Below the pieces are notes generated by a model. It searched no databases. It was not told the DNA's origin and saw only the letters and a list, made by a program, of their open reading frames with translations. From Patulibacter sp. (GTDB lineage Bacteria > Actinomycetota > Thermoleophilia > Solirubrobacterales > Solirubrobacteraceae): 64,000 bases of DNA. How positions within the stretch are numbered: position 1 is the first letter of the stretch; each line of letters begins with the position of its first letter. Shown piece by piece: positions 31,113 to 40,121 of the stretch. The DNA lies in the NCBI RefSeq assembly GCF_030655195.1, contig NZ_JAURWA010000136.1:44921-108920 (forward strand). Reading direction: 5' to 3'. The translations under genes were made by a program, and so were the position numbers.

Positions 31113-32144
31113 ATGACCGACACCACGCCCCGCCGCCGATCACGCCGCCTGCTGCTCGCCGGCGCGACGGCCGCCCTGGCCACCGCCACGCTCGCCGCAC
31201 CCGCCGGTGCGACGACGTGGGGCATCGCGGACCAGAAGCCCACGACGTTCACCAACCCCGCCTTCACGCAGCTGAAGGACGCCGGGATGAGGACCGCGCG
31301 GTACACGATGCGGTTCGACGCGCTCAAGTACCGGAACGACGCCTCGCGGAAGTTCTACGCCGAGCAGGTCGACGCGTGGATGACGGCCGCCCGGGCCGCC
31401 GGCGTCCGCCCGCTCGTCACGTTCTGGGTCACCGCCTCGAACTCCTCGGCGCTCAAGCGGTCGATCTCGTCGTCGGCCTACCGCACCGAGTTCAAGCGCT
31501 TCCGCGCGGCCTACCCGTTCGTCAAGGACTTCTCGCTCTTCAACGAGCCGAACCTCACCGGGCCGTTCAAGAGCAGGCCCGAGGCGCTCGGCAAGCTCTA
31601 CAAGGCCGTGAAGAAGGACCTGCGGAGCTGCTCGGGCTGCAACCTGCTCGCCGGCGACCTGCACCTGGAGAACGGCGCGACGACCGCCGCCTACGCCGCG
31701 CGCGTGGCCAAGGGCGCGGGCACGAAGGTCGGCCTCTGGGGCATCAACAACTACCACGACGTCAACGACCGGACGACGACCGAGACGGCACGGTTCCTGC
31801 GCTCGCCGGCCGTCCGCGGCTCGAAGGTCTGGATCACGGAGTCCGGGGGCGTCTACAGCCGCAAGGCGTCGTCCGAGAAGGGCAGCCCGTTCCTCGCCCA
31901 GCGCAAGAAGGCGACGAGCGACGGCGCCCGCGAGAAGTACCAGTACGACGCCACCCGCTACCTGCGCACCATCGCCACGAAGTACCGGTCGCAGATCCAG
32001 CGCGGCTACGTCTACCAGCTGCAGTCCGAGCCGCACGCGAACTGGGTCCCCGGCACGCGCAACGGCTCGTGGGACTCCGGTCTGATCGACCCGCGCGGCG
32101 TGAAGCGGCGCAGCTTCGACTACGTCCTGAACACGTTCCTGTAA
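31113..32144 (+). CDS. secreted TIM-barrel glycosidase-like protein
   Basis: A 343-aa exported protein. A twin-arginine-like, positively charged N-terminus (RRRSRRLLLAGATAAL) and cleavage near PAGATT precede a barrel: AGMRTARYTMRFDAL, GVRPLVTFWVTAS, VKDFSLFNEPNL (NEP acid/base Glu), WGINNYHD and KVWITESGGVYS (candidate nucleophile Glu). It follows the plan of the protein at 25230 but lacks the C-terminal extra domain. A Shine-Dalgarno (AGGAGA) lies ~7 nt before the ATG, and CAAGAT near 31062 could be the -10 of a short-leader promoter. Probably a cell-wall or polysaccharide glycosidase. Confidence 0.78.
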   Translation: MTDTTPRRRSRRLLLAGATAALATATLAAPAGATTWGIADQKPTTFTNPAFTQLKDAGMRTARYTMRFDALKYRNDASRKFYAEQVDAWMTAARAAGVRPLVTFWVTASNSSALKRSISSSAYRTEFKRFRAAYPFVKDFSLFNEPNLTGPFKSRPEALGKLYKAVKKDLRSCSGCNLLAGDLHLENGATTAAYAARVAKGAGTKVGLWGINNYHDVNDRTTTETARFLRSPAVRGSKVWITESGGVYSRKASSEKGSPFLAQRKKATSDGAREKYQYDATRYLRTIATKYRSQIQRGYVYQLQSEPHANWVPGTRNGSWDSGLIDPRGVKRRSFDYVLNTFL

Positions 32145-32312
32145 GGGCGGCCGCGTCCGAACCCCGGCACCTCGCGGGCCCAACCACCTTTCGGCCTCGA
32201 GTAATTAAAGAAGGATGGGACGTAGAAGGGGCGACCGGGGCCGCTCAAAGAGGAAGTTCCGGGACCGAACGGGGCAGAGCAGATGGAGGGGACGCCTTGA
32301 CCTGCCCCTCGG

Positions 32313-34832
32313 CTAAGCAGGGCCTTTCCGACTGACCTTCAGGGCATAGCGGTATAGCTCCGGGACGACCAGCCTTTCCCGGTCTCGAGGATGTGCGGCA
32401 ACCAACCCCATGAGCTGGGCGACTTCGAGCTGCCCAGGATCACCGTCGGCCGCCAGCCACTCGTCGCGGGTGAACGGCGATTGCTCAAGGGCCCGGAAGA
32501 CCGGCATGACCTGGTCGACCTCGCTGGCGAACTCGTCACGTACCGCTGTAAGCGCTTCTTGCGAGACAACCTCGCTGAGCACGTCCGCGAAGTCCCGGGC
32601 ACGCAACGGCGCGGCGTCGTCCGCCGGACGAGACCGAGCACGGTCCGCCAAGACCCGAAAGAGCTGAGCGAGATGCCTCGGCGAGTGATCACCATTGCCG
32701 TCCGCGAGCCTGGACCAGACCCACCGGTCAGTGAAGGCGGTCTGCTTACCGCGGACTCGGACACCTACGAGTGCATACCAGAGCACCAAAGTCGCGTCGC
32801 CCGACAGCGTGTCGACATCCTCAGGCTTAGTCCCCGTGCTCTTGGCGAAGACACTCGACGTCTGAAGAGCTTGCTTCAGGACGGTCTTGAGGTACTCGTC
32901 TTTCTCCCAACTGAGAGTGAGTCGACGCCCGAAGAGGTGCGACTGGTTGACGAAGGAGATCGACCTGACAATGTCGGTCCGAAGGAAAACCGTGAACGTT
33001 GCGCGCTGCAGACTGGCCTCGCGGTCCATGAGCAACGGTAGGAGCGAACCGATGGCACGATCGCGCAGCTTTCGATCGCTCGGCCCGTACCCGAACGCAG
33101 TGTCGAGGCCGTCGAAGATCAGACGCCGATCAACTGGAAGCGCGTCAAGCGTTTCCGCCATGATCGCCAATGCCCGTAGAGACGGTTCCGGCTCAGACGC
33201 GAAATGCCGAACGGCGTCTACGAAACCCGGGACACCGCCGGCCTGCACCTCGCGCAGCACGTTTTCCACGTCGCCGAAACCGACGCCGCCCTGATCGTTC
33301 TCGTGCTCCACCGCTCGGAGAGCGATCAACAACGGCCATGACACCTTGAAATCGGGGTCGAACTCGGCCAGGCTCGCCCAGGCCTCACGGGCCGGCCACC
33401 ACGACTGAGTTCGCAAGCTCTCGGGGGCCGTCACCGCCACGGCGCCCCGCTCATCAAGTAGCCACCGGAAAAGCGTCGTCTTTCCCGTTCCTTTCCTTCC
33501 CTCCACGAGCAGCAACCGCGAATCGAGGACCTTCTCGGCATCGTCAGTGCGGACAAACAGGTTGCCGACGTCTTCCTCGACCACGTCGCTGTTGCCCGCC
33601 GTGAACCTCAACTTCTTCCGGATGGCGACGACGTCACCAACTGAGCCCGGGACTGAGTCGACTGGATCCAGCCAATCCGCAATGTCCACGTACGGCGCCA
33701 AGACCGCGGCGTCCTCGCTGATTTGGTCAGCTTGCGCCACGGCTTCCGAGTAGGAAACAGAACCGAAATCGATGTCAGAGACATCGCCCTCGTCCTGCGA
33801 GACCCACTCCGTCGCCCAGCTCTTTGCCCGTTCGACCAGGGCGGCGTTCTCGGTCACCCCAGGCCCGGAGGGCATCGGCGAAGCCACAAAGTGGAGTCTC
33901 ATCGGTCCACCACGCCTCGCTGTCGCGGTCGCCAGCGTCTCTGAGACCAGCCGGGTCCCCGCGCGTGATTGATCTGAAGGGAAGAACACGATCACAACGT
34001 GATCGCTGGCCCCAAGGACAAACGGTGCGTTCGTGTCGGTGTAACCCGTCCTCGAATCAATTATCACCACGTCTGGATCCAGCTGCGATCCAAGAACGTG
34101 ATCCACAACCATCCGGACCGGATTCCTGTCGCTCAGGGTCCAGCTGTGGACGTTCAGCTCATCGAGCTTGGATAGGTATTCTGCATCAGGCTCTCCGGCG
34201 GGTAGAACGTAGAGGTTCTCGAATTGCGGGACCGCCACGACGTAGTCCCGCACGTCCCTTTCGTTTAGCCCTCCCCCGCGCTGCACGTGAGCGAGCAGCT
34301 CGACCAGCGGCTTCGAACTTGTCTCGGTGGAGCCTGCAACGCCGAAGGCGTGGTGAATGCCCGGGGCTTCGAGATCGGCGTCCAAAACAACAACTCGGCG
34401 TCCCCGCGCCGCCAGAACAGCCGCCGTGTGGGCCAATGCGGTGCTCCGCCCCACTCCCCCTCGGAATGAGTAGAACGTGACGACAACTGGACCCCCCGCG
34501 TCGGTACCCGGTTCCTCGGCCACCTCGCGATGTGGACCATTCACCCGCGAAAGCCAGTCCGGGCGCGCCTGGATGGCGTCCCCAAGACGCGCGCCCCACC
34601 TTGCGGCGTCGGCAGGGTCGTCGAAGACCTGAACGCTGTCCAAATAGTCCTCGAGTTGCCCCGGAGACGAGGCCAGGACCTCGTCGAAGACTTCCGAGGC
34701 GTTCGGGGCCACGATCCAAACGTTCAGCTTTGTCCCGCGCCTCGACGGTGTGATCTCAATCTCCGCGTCACCGCCGAGCAGCTCGGACAGCCGCTTCTCA
34801 AATTCGCGAACAAGGAATACGTTGGGCTTCAT
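32313..34832 (-). CDS. KGGVGR-motif-variant ParA/MinD-like ATPase fused to a second P-loop NTPase
   Basis: An 839-aa protein with two nucleotide-binding domains. Residues ~115-390 are SIMIBI class: deviant Walker A FRGGVGRSTALAH (124-131 core), DADLEAPG (151-158) and VIIDSRTG (256-263); this variant, with Arg replacing the usual Lys after GGVG, marks the KGGVGR-variant AAA family. Residues ~420-839 hold a canonical Walker A GRKGTGKTT (445-453) and Walker B-like LIFDGLD (571-577), like P-loop ATPases of the Sll1717 type. The N-terminal ~100 residues are a separate helical/beta domain. The ATG overlaps the HEPN stop (ATGA). DNA here is clearly lower in GC than the flanks, pointing to transfer. 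Confidence 0.85.
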   Translation of the reverse strand: MKPNVFLVREFEKRLSELLGGDAEIEITPSRRGTKLNVWIVAPNASEVFDEVLASSPGQLEDYLDSVQVFDDPADAARWGARLGDAIQARPDWLSRVNGPHREVAEEPGTDAGGPVVVTFYSFRGGVGRSTALAHTAAVLAARGRRVVVLDADLEAPGIHHAFGVAGSTETSSKPLVELLAHVQRGGGLNERDVRDYVVAVPQFENLYVLPAGEPDAEYLSKLDELNVHSWTLSDRNPVRMVVDHVLGSQLDPDVVIIDSRTGYTDTNAPFVLGASDHVVIVFFPSDQSRAGTRLVSETLATATARRGGPMRLHFVASPMPSGPGVTENAALVERAKSWATEWVSQDEGDVSDIDFGSVSYSEAVAQADQISEDAAVLAPYVDIADWLDPVDSVPGSVGDVVAIRKKLRFTAGNSDVVEEDVGNLFVRTDDAEKVLDSRLLLVEGRKGTGKTTLFRWLLDERGAVAVTAPESLRTQSWWPAREAWASLAEFDPDFKVSWPLLIALRAVEHENDQGGVGFGDVENVLREVQAGGVPGFVDAVRHFASEPEPSLRALAIMAETLDALPVDRRLIFDGLDTAFGYGPSDRKLRDRAIGSLLPLLMDREASLQRATFTVFLRTDIVRSISFVNQSHLFGRRLTLSWEKDEYLKTVLKQALQTSSVFAKSTGTKPEDVDTLSGDATLVLWYALVGVRVRGKQTAFTDRWVWSRLADGNGDHSPRHLAQLFRVLADRARSRPADDAAPLRARDFADVLSEVVSQEALTAVRDEFASEVDQVMPVFRALEQSPFTRDEWLAADGDPGQLEVAQLMGLVAAHPRDRERLVVPELYRYALKVSRKGPA

Positions 34833-35239
34833 GTCAAGCGGTATCCAATCTGCTTCGCAATTGACTCCGCCTGAGCGAGACGAAGCTCCGCAGTAGGCCT
34901 TGGAACTGGCCTGGTTGAGTACCGCAGCGAGACTTTCCACATCTTCGAGAAGTCCTTTATTTCATCAGCGAGCTGATCGGGATACGCCAGAGCGGCTGCG
35001 ATCACTACAAGATCGTGAATCCACATGGCTTCGAACAAAGTGCTGTCGGTGTGTTTCTTCCAGCCGCCGATCGCGGCCAGTTCTTGGGCCAATTCGGCTT
35101 TCAACATGCATTCGATGCCGTACCCGGACAGATACACCGTCCCAGCCCAGCGCTTCTCGCTGCAGAGTTTCGCGGCATCCATCAAACGGTGTGTCGCGGC
35201 GACCTTGTATTGCCATTGCGACAGAACCTTTCTCCCCAT
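34829..35239 (-). CDS. HEPN-domain protein, first gene of a HEPN/ATPase module
   Basis: A 136-aa helical protein with HEPN-like features: HRLMDAAKLCSEKRWAGTVYLSGYGIECMLKAELA (residues ~17-51) and a WIHDL segment (74-77) that lines up with the THDL of many HEPN proteins, then WKVSLRYST. The RNase motif R-x4-6-H typical of HEPN toxins is not evident, so it may be a binding or regulatory HEPN. A leaderless promoter is visible: TAGATT (minus strand, plus 35246-35251) exactly 6 nt before the ATG. Its stop overlaps the start of the ATPase gene by 4 bp. Lower GC than the region. Confidence 0.75.
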   Translation of the reverse strand: MGRKVLSQWQYKVAATHRLMDAAKLCSEKRWAGTVYLSGYGIECMLKAELAQELAAIGGWKKHTDSTLFEAMWIHDLVVIAAALAYPDQLADEIKDFSKMWKVSLRYSTRPVPRPTAELRLAQAESIAKQIGYRLT

Positions 35240-35391
35240 CCAACGAATCTAGTGGCTGGCCCGCCTCTGATGGCTCGAACCACTGTCGTCTTCTGCCGCG
35301 CCGTCCACGGCCGTGGACGACCGCGGGACCCGGGAGTAGGCTGGCGCCCGCCGGGCGCCCGCCCTCCCTCCCGCGGCGCCCCGGCCCCCTC

Positions 35392-37773
35392 ATGACCCAG
35401 CGCACCGCGTACCGGACCTGCCCGCTCTGCGAGGCCACCTGTGGCCTCGAGCTGACCGTCGAGGACGGGAGGGCGACGAAGGTCCGCGGCGACCGGCGCG
35501 ACGTCTTCTCCCACGGGTTCCTCTGCCCGAAGGGCGTCGCGGTCACCGAGCTGCACGACGATCCCGACCGGCTGCGCCAGCCGTTGATCCGCCGCGGCGA
35601 CCGGCTCGTGGAGTGCACCTGGGACGAGGCCTTCGCCGAGGTCGACCGGCTGCTCACGCCGCTGCTCGAGGAGCACGGCCGCGACGCCTGCGGCATCTAC
35701 CTCGGCAACCCCGTCGCCCACGCGCCGGGCGCCACGATCTACGCCCCGGTGCTGGCCAAGGCGCTGCGCTCGAAGAACGTCTTCAGCGCCTCGACGCTGG
35801 ACCAGATGCCCAAGCACGTCTCGGTCGGCGCCATGTTCGGGACGGCGCTCTCGATCCCGATCCCCGACCTGGACCGCACCGAGCACCTGCTGATCCTCGG
35901 GGCCAACCCGCTGGCGTCCAACGGCAGCCTGATGACCGCGCCCAACGCCCGCGGCCGGCTGCGGGCGATCCGGGCCCGCGGGGGACGGGTCGTCGTGGTG
36001 GACCCGCGGCGCACCCGCACCGCCGAGGAGGCCGACGAGCACGTCCGGATCCGCCCCGGGGGCGACGCGCTGCTCCTGATCGCGATGGTCCACGTGCTCT
36101 TCGACGAGGGGTTGACGCGCCCGGGTCGGCTGGCCGCCTTCACCGACGGGATCGCCGAGGTGGAGGACGCCGCACGCCCGTTCGCGCCCGAGCGCGTCGC
36201 CGAGCACTGCGGCGTGCCGGCCGCCGACATCCGGCGCCTGGCGCGCGACCTGGCCACCGCCCCGACGGCCGCGGTCTACGGGCGCATCGGCACCTGCACC
36301 GTCCCGTTCGGCACCGTCACCTCGTGGCTGGTCGACGTCCTGAACGTGCTGACCGGCAACCTCGACCGACCCGGCGGCGCGCTCCTGACCACGCCCGCCA
36401 CCGGCGCGGCGCACACGCGCGGCGAGCCCGGCCGCGGGAGCGGCATGCGCACCGGACGCTGGCACAGCCGCGTCCGGTCGCTGCCCGAGGCGATGGGCGA
36501 GCTGCCGACCTCGACGATGACCGACGAGATCGAGACCCCGGGCGAGGGCCAGATCCGGGCGCTGATCACCGTCGCGGGCAACCCCGCGCGCTCGGCCCCG
36601 GACTCCGACCGGCTCGACGCCGCGCTGGCCGGGCTCGACGCGCTGATCTGCGTCGACATCTACCGCAACGAGACGACCCGCCACGCCCACGTCGTGCTGC
36701 CGCCCCCGTCGGTGCTGCAGCGCGCGCACTACGACGTCGTCTTCACGCGCCTGGCGGTCCGCAACGTCGCCAACTGGTCGCCGCCGGTGCTGCCGATGGA
36801 CGACGGCGCGCTCGACGAGTGGGAGATCCTCCTGCGCCTCGTCGGCGTCGTCACGGGCCAGGGCCCGCGGGCGGACGTCGCCGCGGTCGACCGCTTCATC
36901 GCGCTGGAGGCCGCGCGCCGCGAGGCCTCCGTCGCCACCTCGCCCGTCGCCGGCCGCGAGCCCGAGGAGATCGTCGACGCGCTCGTGGACGCCGCCGGGA
37001 CGCCCCGCGTCGGACCGGCCCGGCTGATCGACCTCATGCTCCGCACGGGGCCGTACGGGCACGGTCTGGCCGACGGCTACGTGCCGTCGCCCGAGCCGGC
37101 CGGGGTCGACCCCTCCCCGGAGGCCGTCCCGGCCGCCGCGGAGCGCCACGACGTCGACACGACGCTCGCGGCGATCCGCGATCACGGCCTGACCCTCGCC
37201 GCGCTGGAGGCCGCCCCGCACGGGGTCGACCTCGGCGCCCTGCGGCCGTCGCTGCCCGATGCGCTGCGCACGCCCAGCGGCTCGATCGAGCTGGCGCCCG
37301 AGGCGTTCCTCGACGACCTGCCGCGCCTCCTGGCGACCCTCGACGAGCCCGTCGACCACGACGCGCTCGTCCTCGTCGGCCGCCGTCACCTGCGCTCGAA
37401 CAACTCGTGGATGCACAACCTGCCGCTGCTGACCGGCGGCCCCGAGCCGTGCACCCTGCAGCTGCACCCCGACGACGCGGCACGGCTGGGGATCGTCGAC
37501 GGCGCGACGGTGACGATCGCCTCCCGGGCCGGCGAGGTGCAGGCGCCCGCCGAGCTGACCGACGCGATCCGCCCCGGCGTCGTCTCGCTCCCGCACGGCT
37601 GGGGTCACGACGCCGACGGCGCCCGGCTCGCCGTCGCGGGGCTGCGTCCCGGCACGAACTCCAACGTGCTGACGGACGACTCCCAGGTCGACCCGCTCTC
37701 GGGGACCGCGGTCCTCAACGGCATCCCGGTCACCGTCCGGGCGGCCACGCGCGAGCCGGTCCCGGCCGACTGA
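35392..37773 (+). CDS. molybdopterin-dependent oxidoreductase (formate dehydrogenase/BisC-like)
   Basis: A 793-aa Mo-bisMGD enzyme. The 4Fe-4S cluster is held by Cys10, Cys13, Cys17 and Cys45 (CPLCEATC, then FLCPKG). Next come the DRLLTPLLEEHG core, ILGANPLASNG, VVVVDPRRTRTAEEAD and, near the end, the dinucleotide-binding LRSNNSWMHN. The C-terminal beta-barrel (LHPDDAARLGIVDGATVTI) is complete. No Tat-like signal peptide is seen, so it should be cytoplasmic. Electron donor and substrate are unknown. FdhD, which sulfurates such enzymes, lies 11 kb away (49203). An upstream TAGGCT may be the -10. Confidence 0.9.
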   Translation: MTQRTAYRTCPLCEATCGLELTVEDGRATKVRGDRRDVFSHGFLCPKGVAVTELHDDPDRLRQPLIRRGDRLVECTWDEAFAEVDRLLTPLLEEHGRDACGIYLGNPVAHAPGATIYAPVLAKALRSKNVFSASTLDQMPKHVSVGAMFGTALSIPIPDLDRTEHLLILGANPLASNGSLMTAPNARGRLRAIRARGGRVVVVDPRRTRTAEEADEHVRIRPGGDALLLIAMVHVLFDEGLTRPGRLAAFTDGIAEVEDAARPFAPERVAEHCGVPAADIRRLARDLATAPTAAVYGRIGTCTVPFGTVTSWLVDVLNVLTGNLDRPGGALLTTPATGAAHTRGEPGRGSGMRTGRWHSRVRSLPEAMGELPTSTMTDEIETPGEGQIRALITVAGNPARSAPDSDRLDAALAGLDALICVDIYRNETTRHAHVVLPPPSVLQRAHYDVVFTRLAVRNVANWSPPVLPMDDGALDEWEILLRLVGVVTGQGPRADVAAVDRFIALEAARREASVATSPVAGREPEEIVDALVDAAGTPRVGPARLIDLMLRTGPYGHGLADGYVPSPEPAGVDPSPEAVPAAAERHDVDTTLAAIRDHGLTLAALEAAPHGVDLGALRPSLPDALRTPSGSIELAPEAFLDDLPRLLATLDEPVDHDALVLVGRRHLRSNNSWMHNLPLLTGGPEPCTLQLHPDDAARLGIVDGATVTIASRAGEVQAPAELTDAIRPGVVSLPHGWGHDADGARLAVAGLRPGTNSNVLTDDSQVDPLSGTAVLNGIPVTVRAATREPVPAD

Positions 37774-37836
37774 CGCCGGCCACGCGCGATCGCCCGCTCC
37801 CATCCGGGCGACGCGCGGCGGTCGTACCCTCGGACG

Positions 37837-38436
37837 ATGGGCTTCTTCCCGACCGAGCCGCCCGAGCCGCGCACCGAGGAGCACGACGAGGCGTGGCAGG
37901 CCTACGCGCGCTTCGAGGGCCACACGGTGCCCGGGGCCGTCCCCGAGCCGATCGTCGTCGCCGCCACGCCGCTGGTCACCGTGATCGCCACGCTGACCGT
38001 GAGCGAGGACGCGCTCGGGGTCACGTGGCACACGATCGCGCGCCGCGTCCCGACCGGTCCGGCGGCCGACCAGCTCGCGCTGCGCGAGGTCGCCCGCGAC
38101 GGACCGCTGCCCGACGAGTTCCTGCGCCTGGGCGTCGCCTACGCGGACGGCCGCTCGGCCACGAACCTGCCGTGGGAGGACGACGACGAGGTCGACGACG
38201 ACGAGCGGGACCCCGACCGCCTGAGCTGGCGGATGCGGGGCGGCAGCGGCACCCCGACCGTGTCGACGTCCGCCGTCGTCGTCTCCCCCGGTCCCGACGA
38301 CGGACCGGTCACCCTCGTCTGCGAGTGGCCGGCCCTCGGCGTCGGGGAGCACCGCGCGACGGTCCCGCCCGACGTCCTCGACCGCGCCCGGCTGCTGGCG
38401 ATCTCGGTCGAGCCGATCGAGGACGACGAGGGGTAG
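37837..38436 (+). CDS. hypothetical protein, paralogue of 30289..30954
   Basis: A 199-aa soluble protein sharing FFPTEPPEP at the N-terminus, FLRLGVAYADGRSATNLPWE in the middle and VTLVCEWPALGVGEH near the end with the protein at 30289. An acidic loop DDDEVDDDERD follows the middle motif. Function unknown; no membrane or export signal. TACCCT is 6 nt before the ATG, so it has a leaderless promoter of its own. It lies directly downstream of the molybdoenzyme but no link is implied by sequence. Confidence 0.7.
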   Translation: MGFFPTEPPEPRTEEHDEAWQAYARFEGHTVPGAVPEPIVVAATPLVTVIATLTVSEDALGVTWHTIARRVPTGPAADQLALREVARDGPLPDEFLRLGVAYADGRSATNLPWEDDDEVDDDERDPDRLSWRMRGGSGTPTVSTSAVVVSPGPDDGPVTLVCEWPALGVGEHRATVPPDVLDRARLLAISVEPIEDDEG

Positions 38437-38444
38437 CTCGTCGC

Positions 38445-39494
38445 CTACGGGACGAGGACGATCTTGCCGCGGCGGCCGGGCTCCTCGACCGTGCGGTGGG
38501 CCTCCGCGGCGTCCGACAGCGGCAGCGTGTGGCTGACGCGCGTCAGCAGCCCACCGGTGGCGACGCCCTCGATCAGCCGCTCGAGGTTGGCGGTGTCCTC
38601 CTCGATCAGCATCGGCCGCTGGGCGATCTCGCGCCCCGGCTCGGCCTTGATCGGGCGGGTCGTGACGATCGTGCCGCCGTCGGCGACGGCCGGGAAGACC
38701 GCCTCGCCGAGCGGCACCAGGTCGAGCACCCAGGTGAACGTGCCCACGGACGCCAGGTCGGCGTCGCGCGGCAGGACGCGGGCGGCGCCGAGCTCGCGGA
38801 CCCAGTCCTCGTCGTCCGTGCCGGCCTGGGCCACGACGCGCAGGCCCTGGGCGACGGCGAGCTGCACCGCGAAGGACCCGACCGCGCCCGACGCGCCGGT
38901 GATCAGGACCTCGGAGCCCTCCGGCGCACCGAGGTGACCGATGCACTGCTCGGCCGTCAGGGCGTTGAGCGGGACCGTCGACGCGTCGACCGCCGAGAGC
39001 GTCTCCGGGCGGCGCACGAGCCAGCGCGCCTCGAGCAGCACGAGCTCCTGGTAGGCGCCGTACTGCGCGCCGGCGGCGTACCACGGGATCATGCCGACGA
39101 CCTCGTCACCGGGGCCGAACGCCGGCGTGCCCGGGTCGGCGTCGGCGGCCAGCGCGGCCGGCTCGGGGTCGCCGTCCGCCGGCGTGGTCGTCAGGTCCTC
39201 GTCGTCCTGGGCCAGGGGCGACGTGGCGCCGGTCGCGCCCGCGGCCGGCCCGTCGGCGACGCCCTCGCCCACCGCGACGACCGTGCCGGCCAGGTCCCAG
39301 CCCAGCACGTACGGCGGGCCCTCGATGCCGAAGCCGGGCGGGTAGAGCCCCTGCCGCGCACCCAGGTCGGTCGGGTTGACGTTCGCGGCGGCCAGCCGCA
39401 CGACGACCTGGCCGGGTCCCGGCACGGGATCCGGGCGGTCCTCCGCCTTGAGCACCTCGGGGCCGCCGGGCTCGTGGACGACGATCGCCTTCAT
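38445..39494 (-). CDS. zinc-type alcohol dehydrogenase / quinone oxidoreductase-like, with acidic insertion
   Basis: A 349-aa MDR-family reductase: MKAIVVHEPGGPEVLKAEDRPDP, VNPTDLGARQGLYP, the domain boundary VLGWDLAGTVVAVGEG and the NADPH motif LITGASGAVGSFAVQLAVAQG. Catalytic zinc ligands are not obvious, so it is closer to the quinone oxidoreductase branch. Between VAVGEG and FGPGDEVVGM is an unusual ~45-residue acidic, Ala/Thr-rich insertion, disordered and absent from typical relatives. A strong GAGGAGG Shine-Dalgarno before ATG 39494 sets the start. Confidence 0.85.
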   Translation of the reverse strand: MKAIVVHEPGGPEVLKAEDRPDPVPGPGQVVVRLAAANVNPTDLGARQGLYPPGFGIEGPPYVLGWDLAGTVVAVGEGVADGPAAGATGATSPLAQDDEDLTTTPADGDPEPAALAADADPGTPAFGPGDEVVGMIPWYAAGAQYGAYQELVLLEARWLVRRPETLSAVDASTVPLNALTAEQCIGHLGAPEGSEVLITGASGAVGSFAVQLAVAQGLRVVAQAGTDDEDWVRELGAARVLPRDADLASVGTFTWVLDLVPLGEAVFPAVADGGTIVTTRPIKAEPGREIAQRPMLIEEDTANLERLIEGVATGGLLTRVSHTLPLSDAAEAHRTVEEPGRRGKIVLVP

Positions 39495-39590
39495 GGGGGG
39501 TTCCTCCTCGTGTGGTTCCCTCCGAACGTACCCGTCCCGCCGCGCGGCCCCGAAGGACACGGATCCCGGCGCACCCGTCACAGTGGACCG

Positions 39591-39962
39591 ATGCGCTCCC
39601 TCGTCGTGCTCGCCCGGCCCCTCCTCGCCTACGGCTTCGTCACCGGCGGCGTGCAGGCCCTGAAGAGCCCGGCGGGCCTGGTCGGCATGTCCGAGCGGGT
39701 CGGGGTGCCCCAGGCCGGCCGGGTCGTCCCCGTCACCTCGGCGACGATGATCGCCGCCGGCACCGCGATGGCGGTCGGCGTCCGGCCGCGCACGAGCGCC
39801 CTGACGCTGGCCGGCTGTCTCGTCGGCTTCACCTACACGCTGCACGGCTTCTGGCGCGAGACCGAGGAGAAGCCGCGCCGCGCCAAGCGCCAGGCCTTCG
39901 TCACCAACGCCGGCACGCTGGGCGGGCTGCTCGCCGTCGCTGCGGCCTCGTCGCGGGACTGA
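39591..39962 (+). CDS. DoxX-family membrane protein
   Basis: A 123-aa small integral membrane protein with the DoxX look: N-terminal RPLLAYGFVTGGVQALKSPAGL, a GMSERVGVP segment, and two further hydrophobic helices (TSATMIAAGTAMAVGV, GCLVGFTYTLHGFW). DoxX proteins take part in thiol/quinone redox or surfactant-like functions in the membrane. CACAGT stands 6 nt before ATG 39591. It is divergent from the quinone-oxidoreductase-like gene. Confidence 0.72.
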   Translation: MRSLVVLARPLLAYGFVTGGVQALKSPAGLVGMSERVGVPQAGRVVPVTSATMIAAGTAMAVGVRPRTSALTLAGCLVGFTYTLHGFWRETEEKPRRAKRQAFVTNAGTLGGLLAVAAASSRD

Positions 39963-40121
39963 ACGACCTCGGGGACCGGCCCCCGGGCGCGCACCCCGCG
40001 GCCCGACCTCCGGCGGTGCGGCGGGCGGGCCGCCGCGGACGCCGGACCGGCCGTCGGGGGATATCCCCCGTATCCGCGCCCGCCTTCCCGGAGGCGCGCC
40101 GGTCTGTCGTAGGCTCTCCCC

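Noticed and set aside
32145..32312. Integrase or transposase remnant next to the island
   Set aside because: The 168-bp gap is AT-richer but has no recognisable coding remnant or terminal inverted repeat.
35240..35391. tRNA gene or att site at the edge of the low-GC island
   Set aside because: A GGTTCGAGCC-like string on the minus strand near 35265-35290 does not form a T-stem, and no matching direct repeat was seen on the left side.
35182..39084. A 1300-codon open frame on the minus strand across the molybdoenzyme gene
   Set aside because: It is antisense to a gene with clear motifs, has an Arg/Gly/Ala-biased composition typical of high-GC shadow frames, and no recognisable domain.
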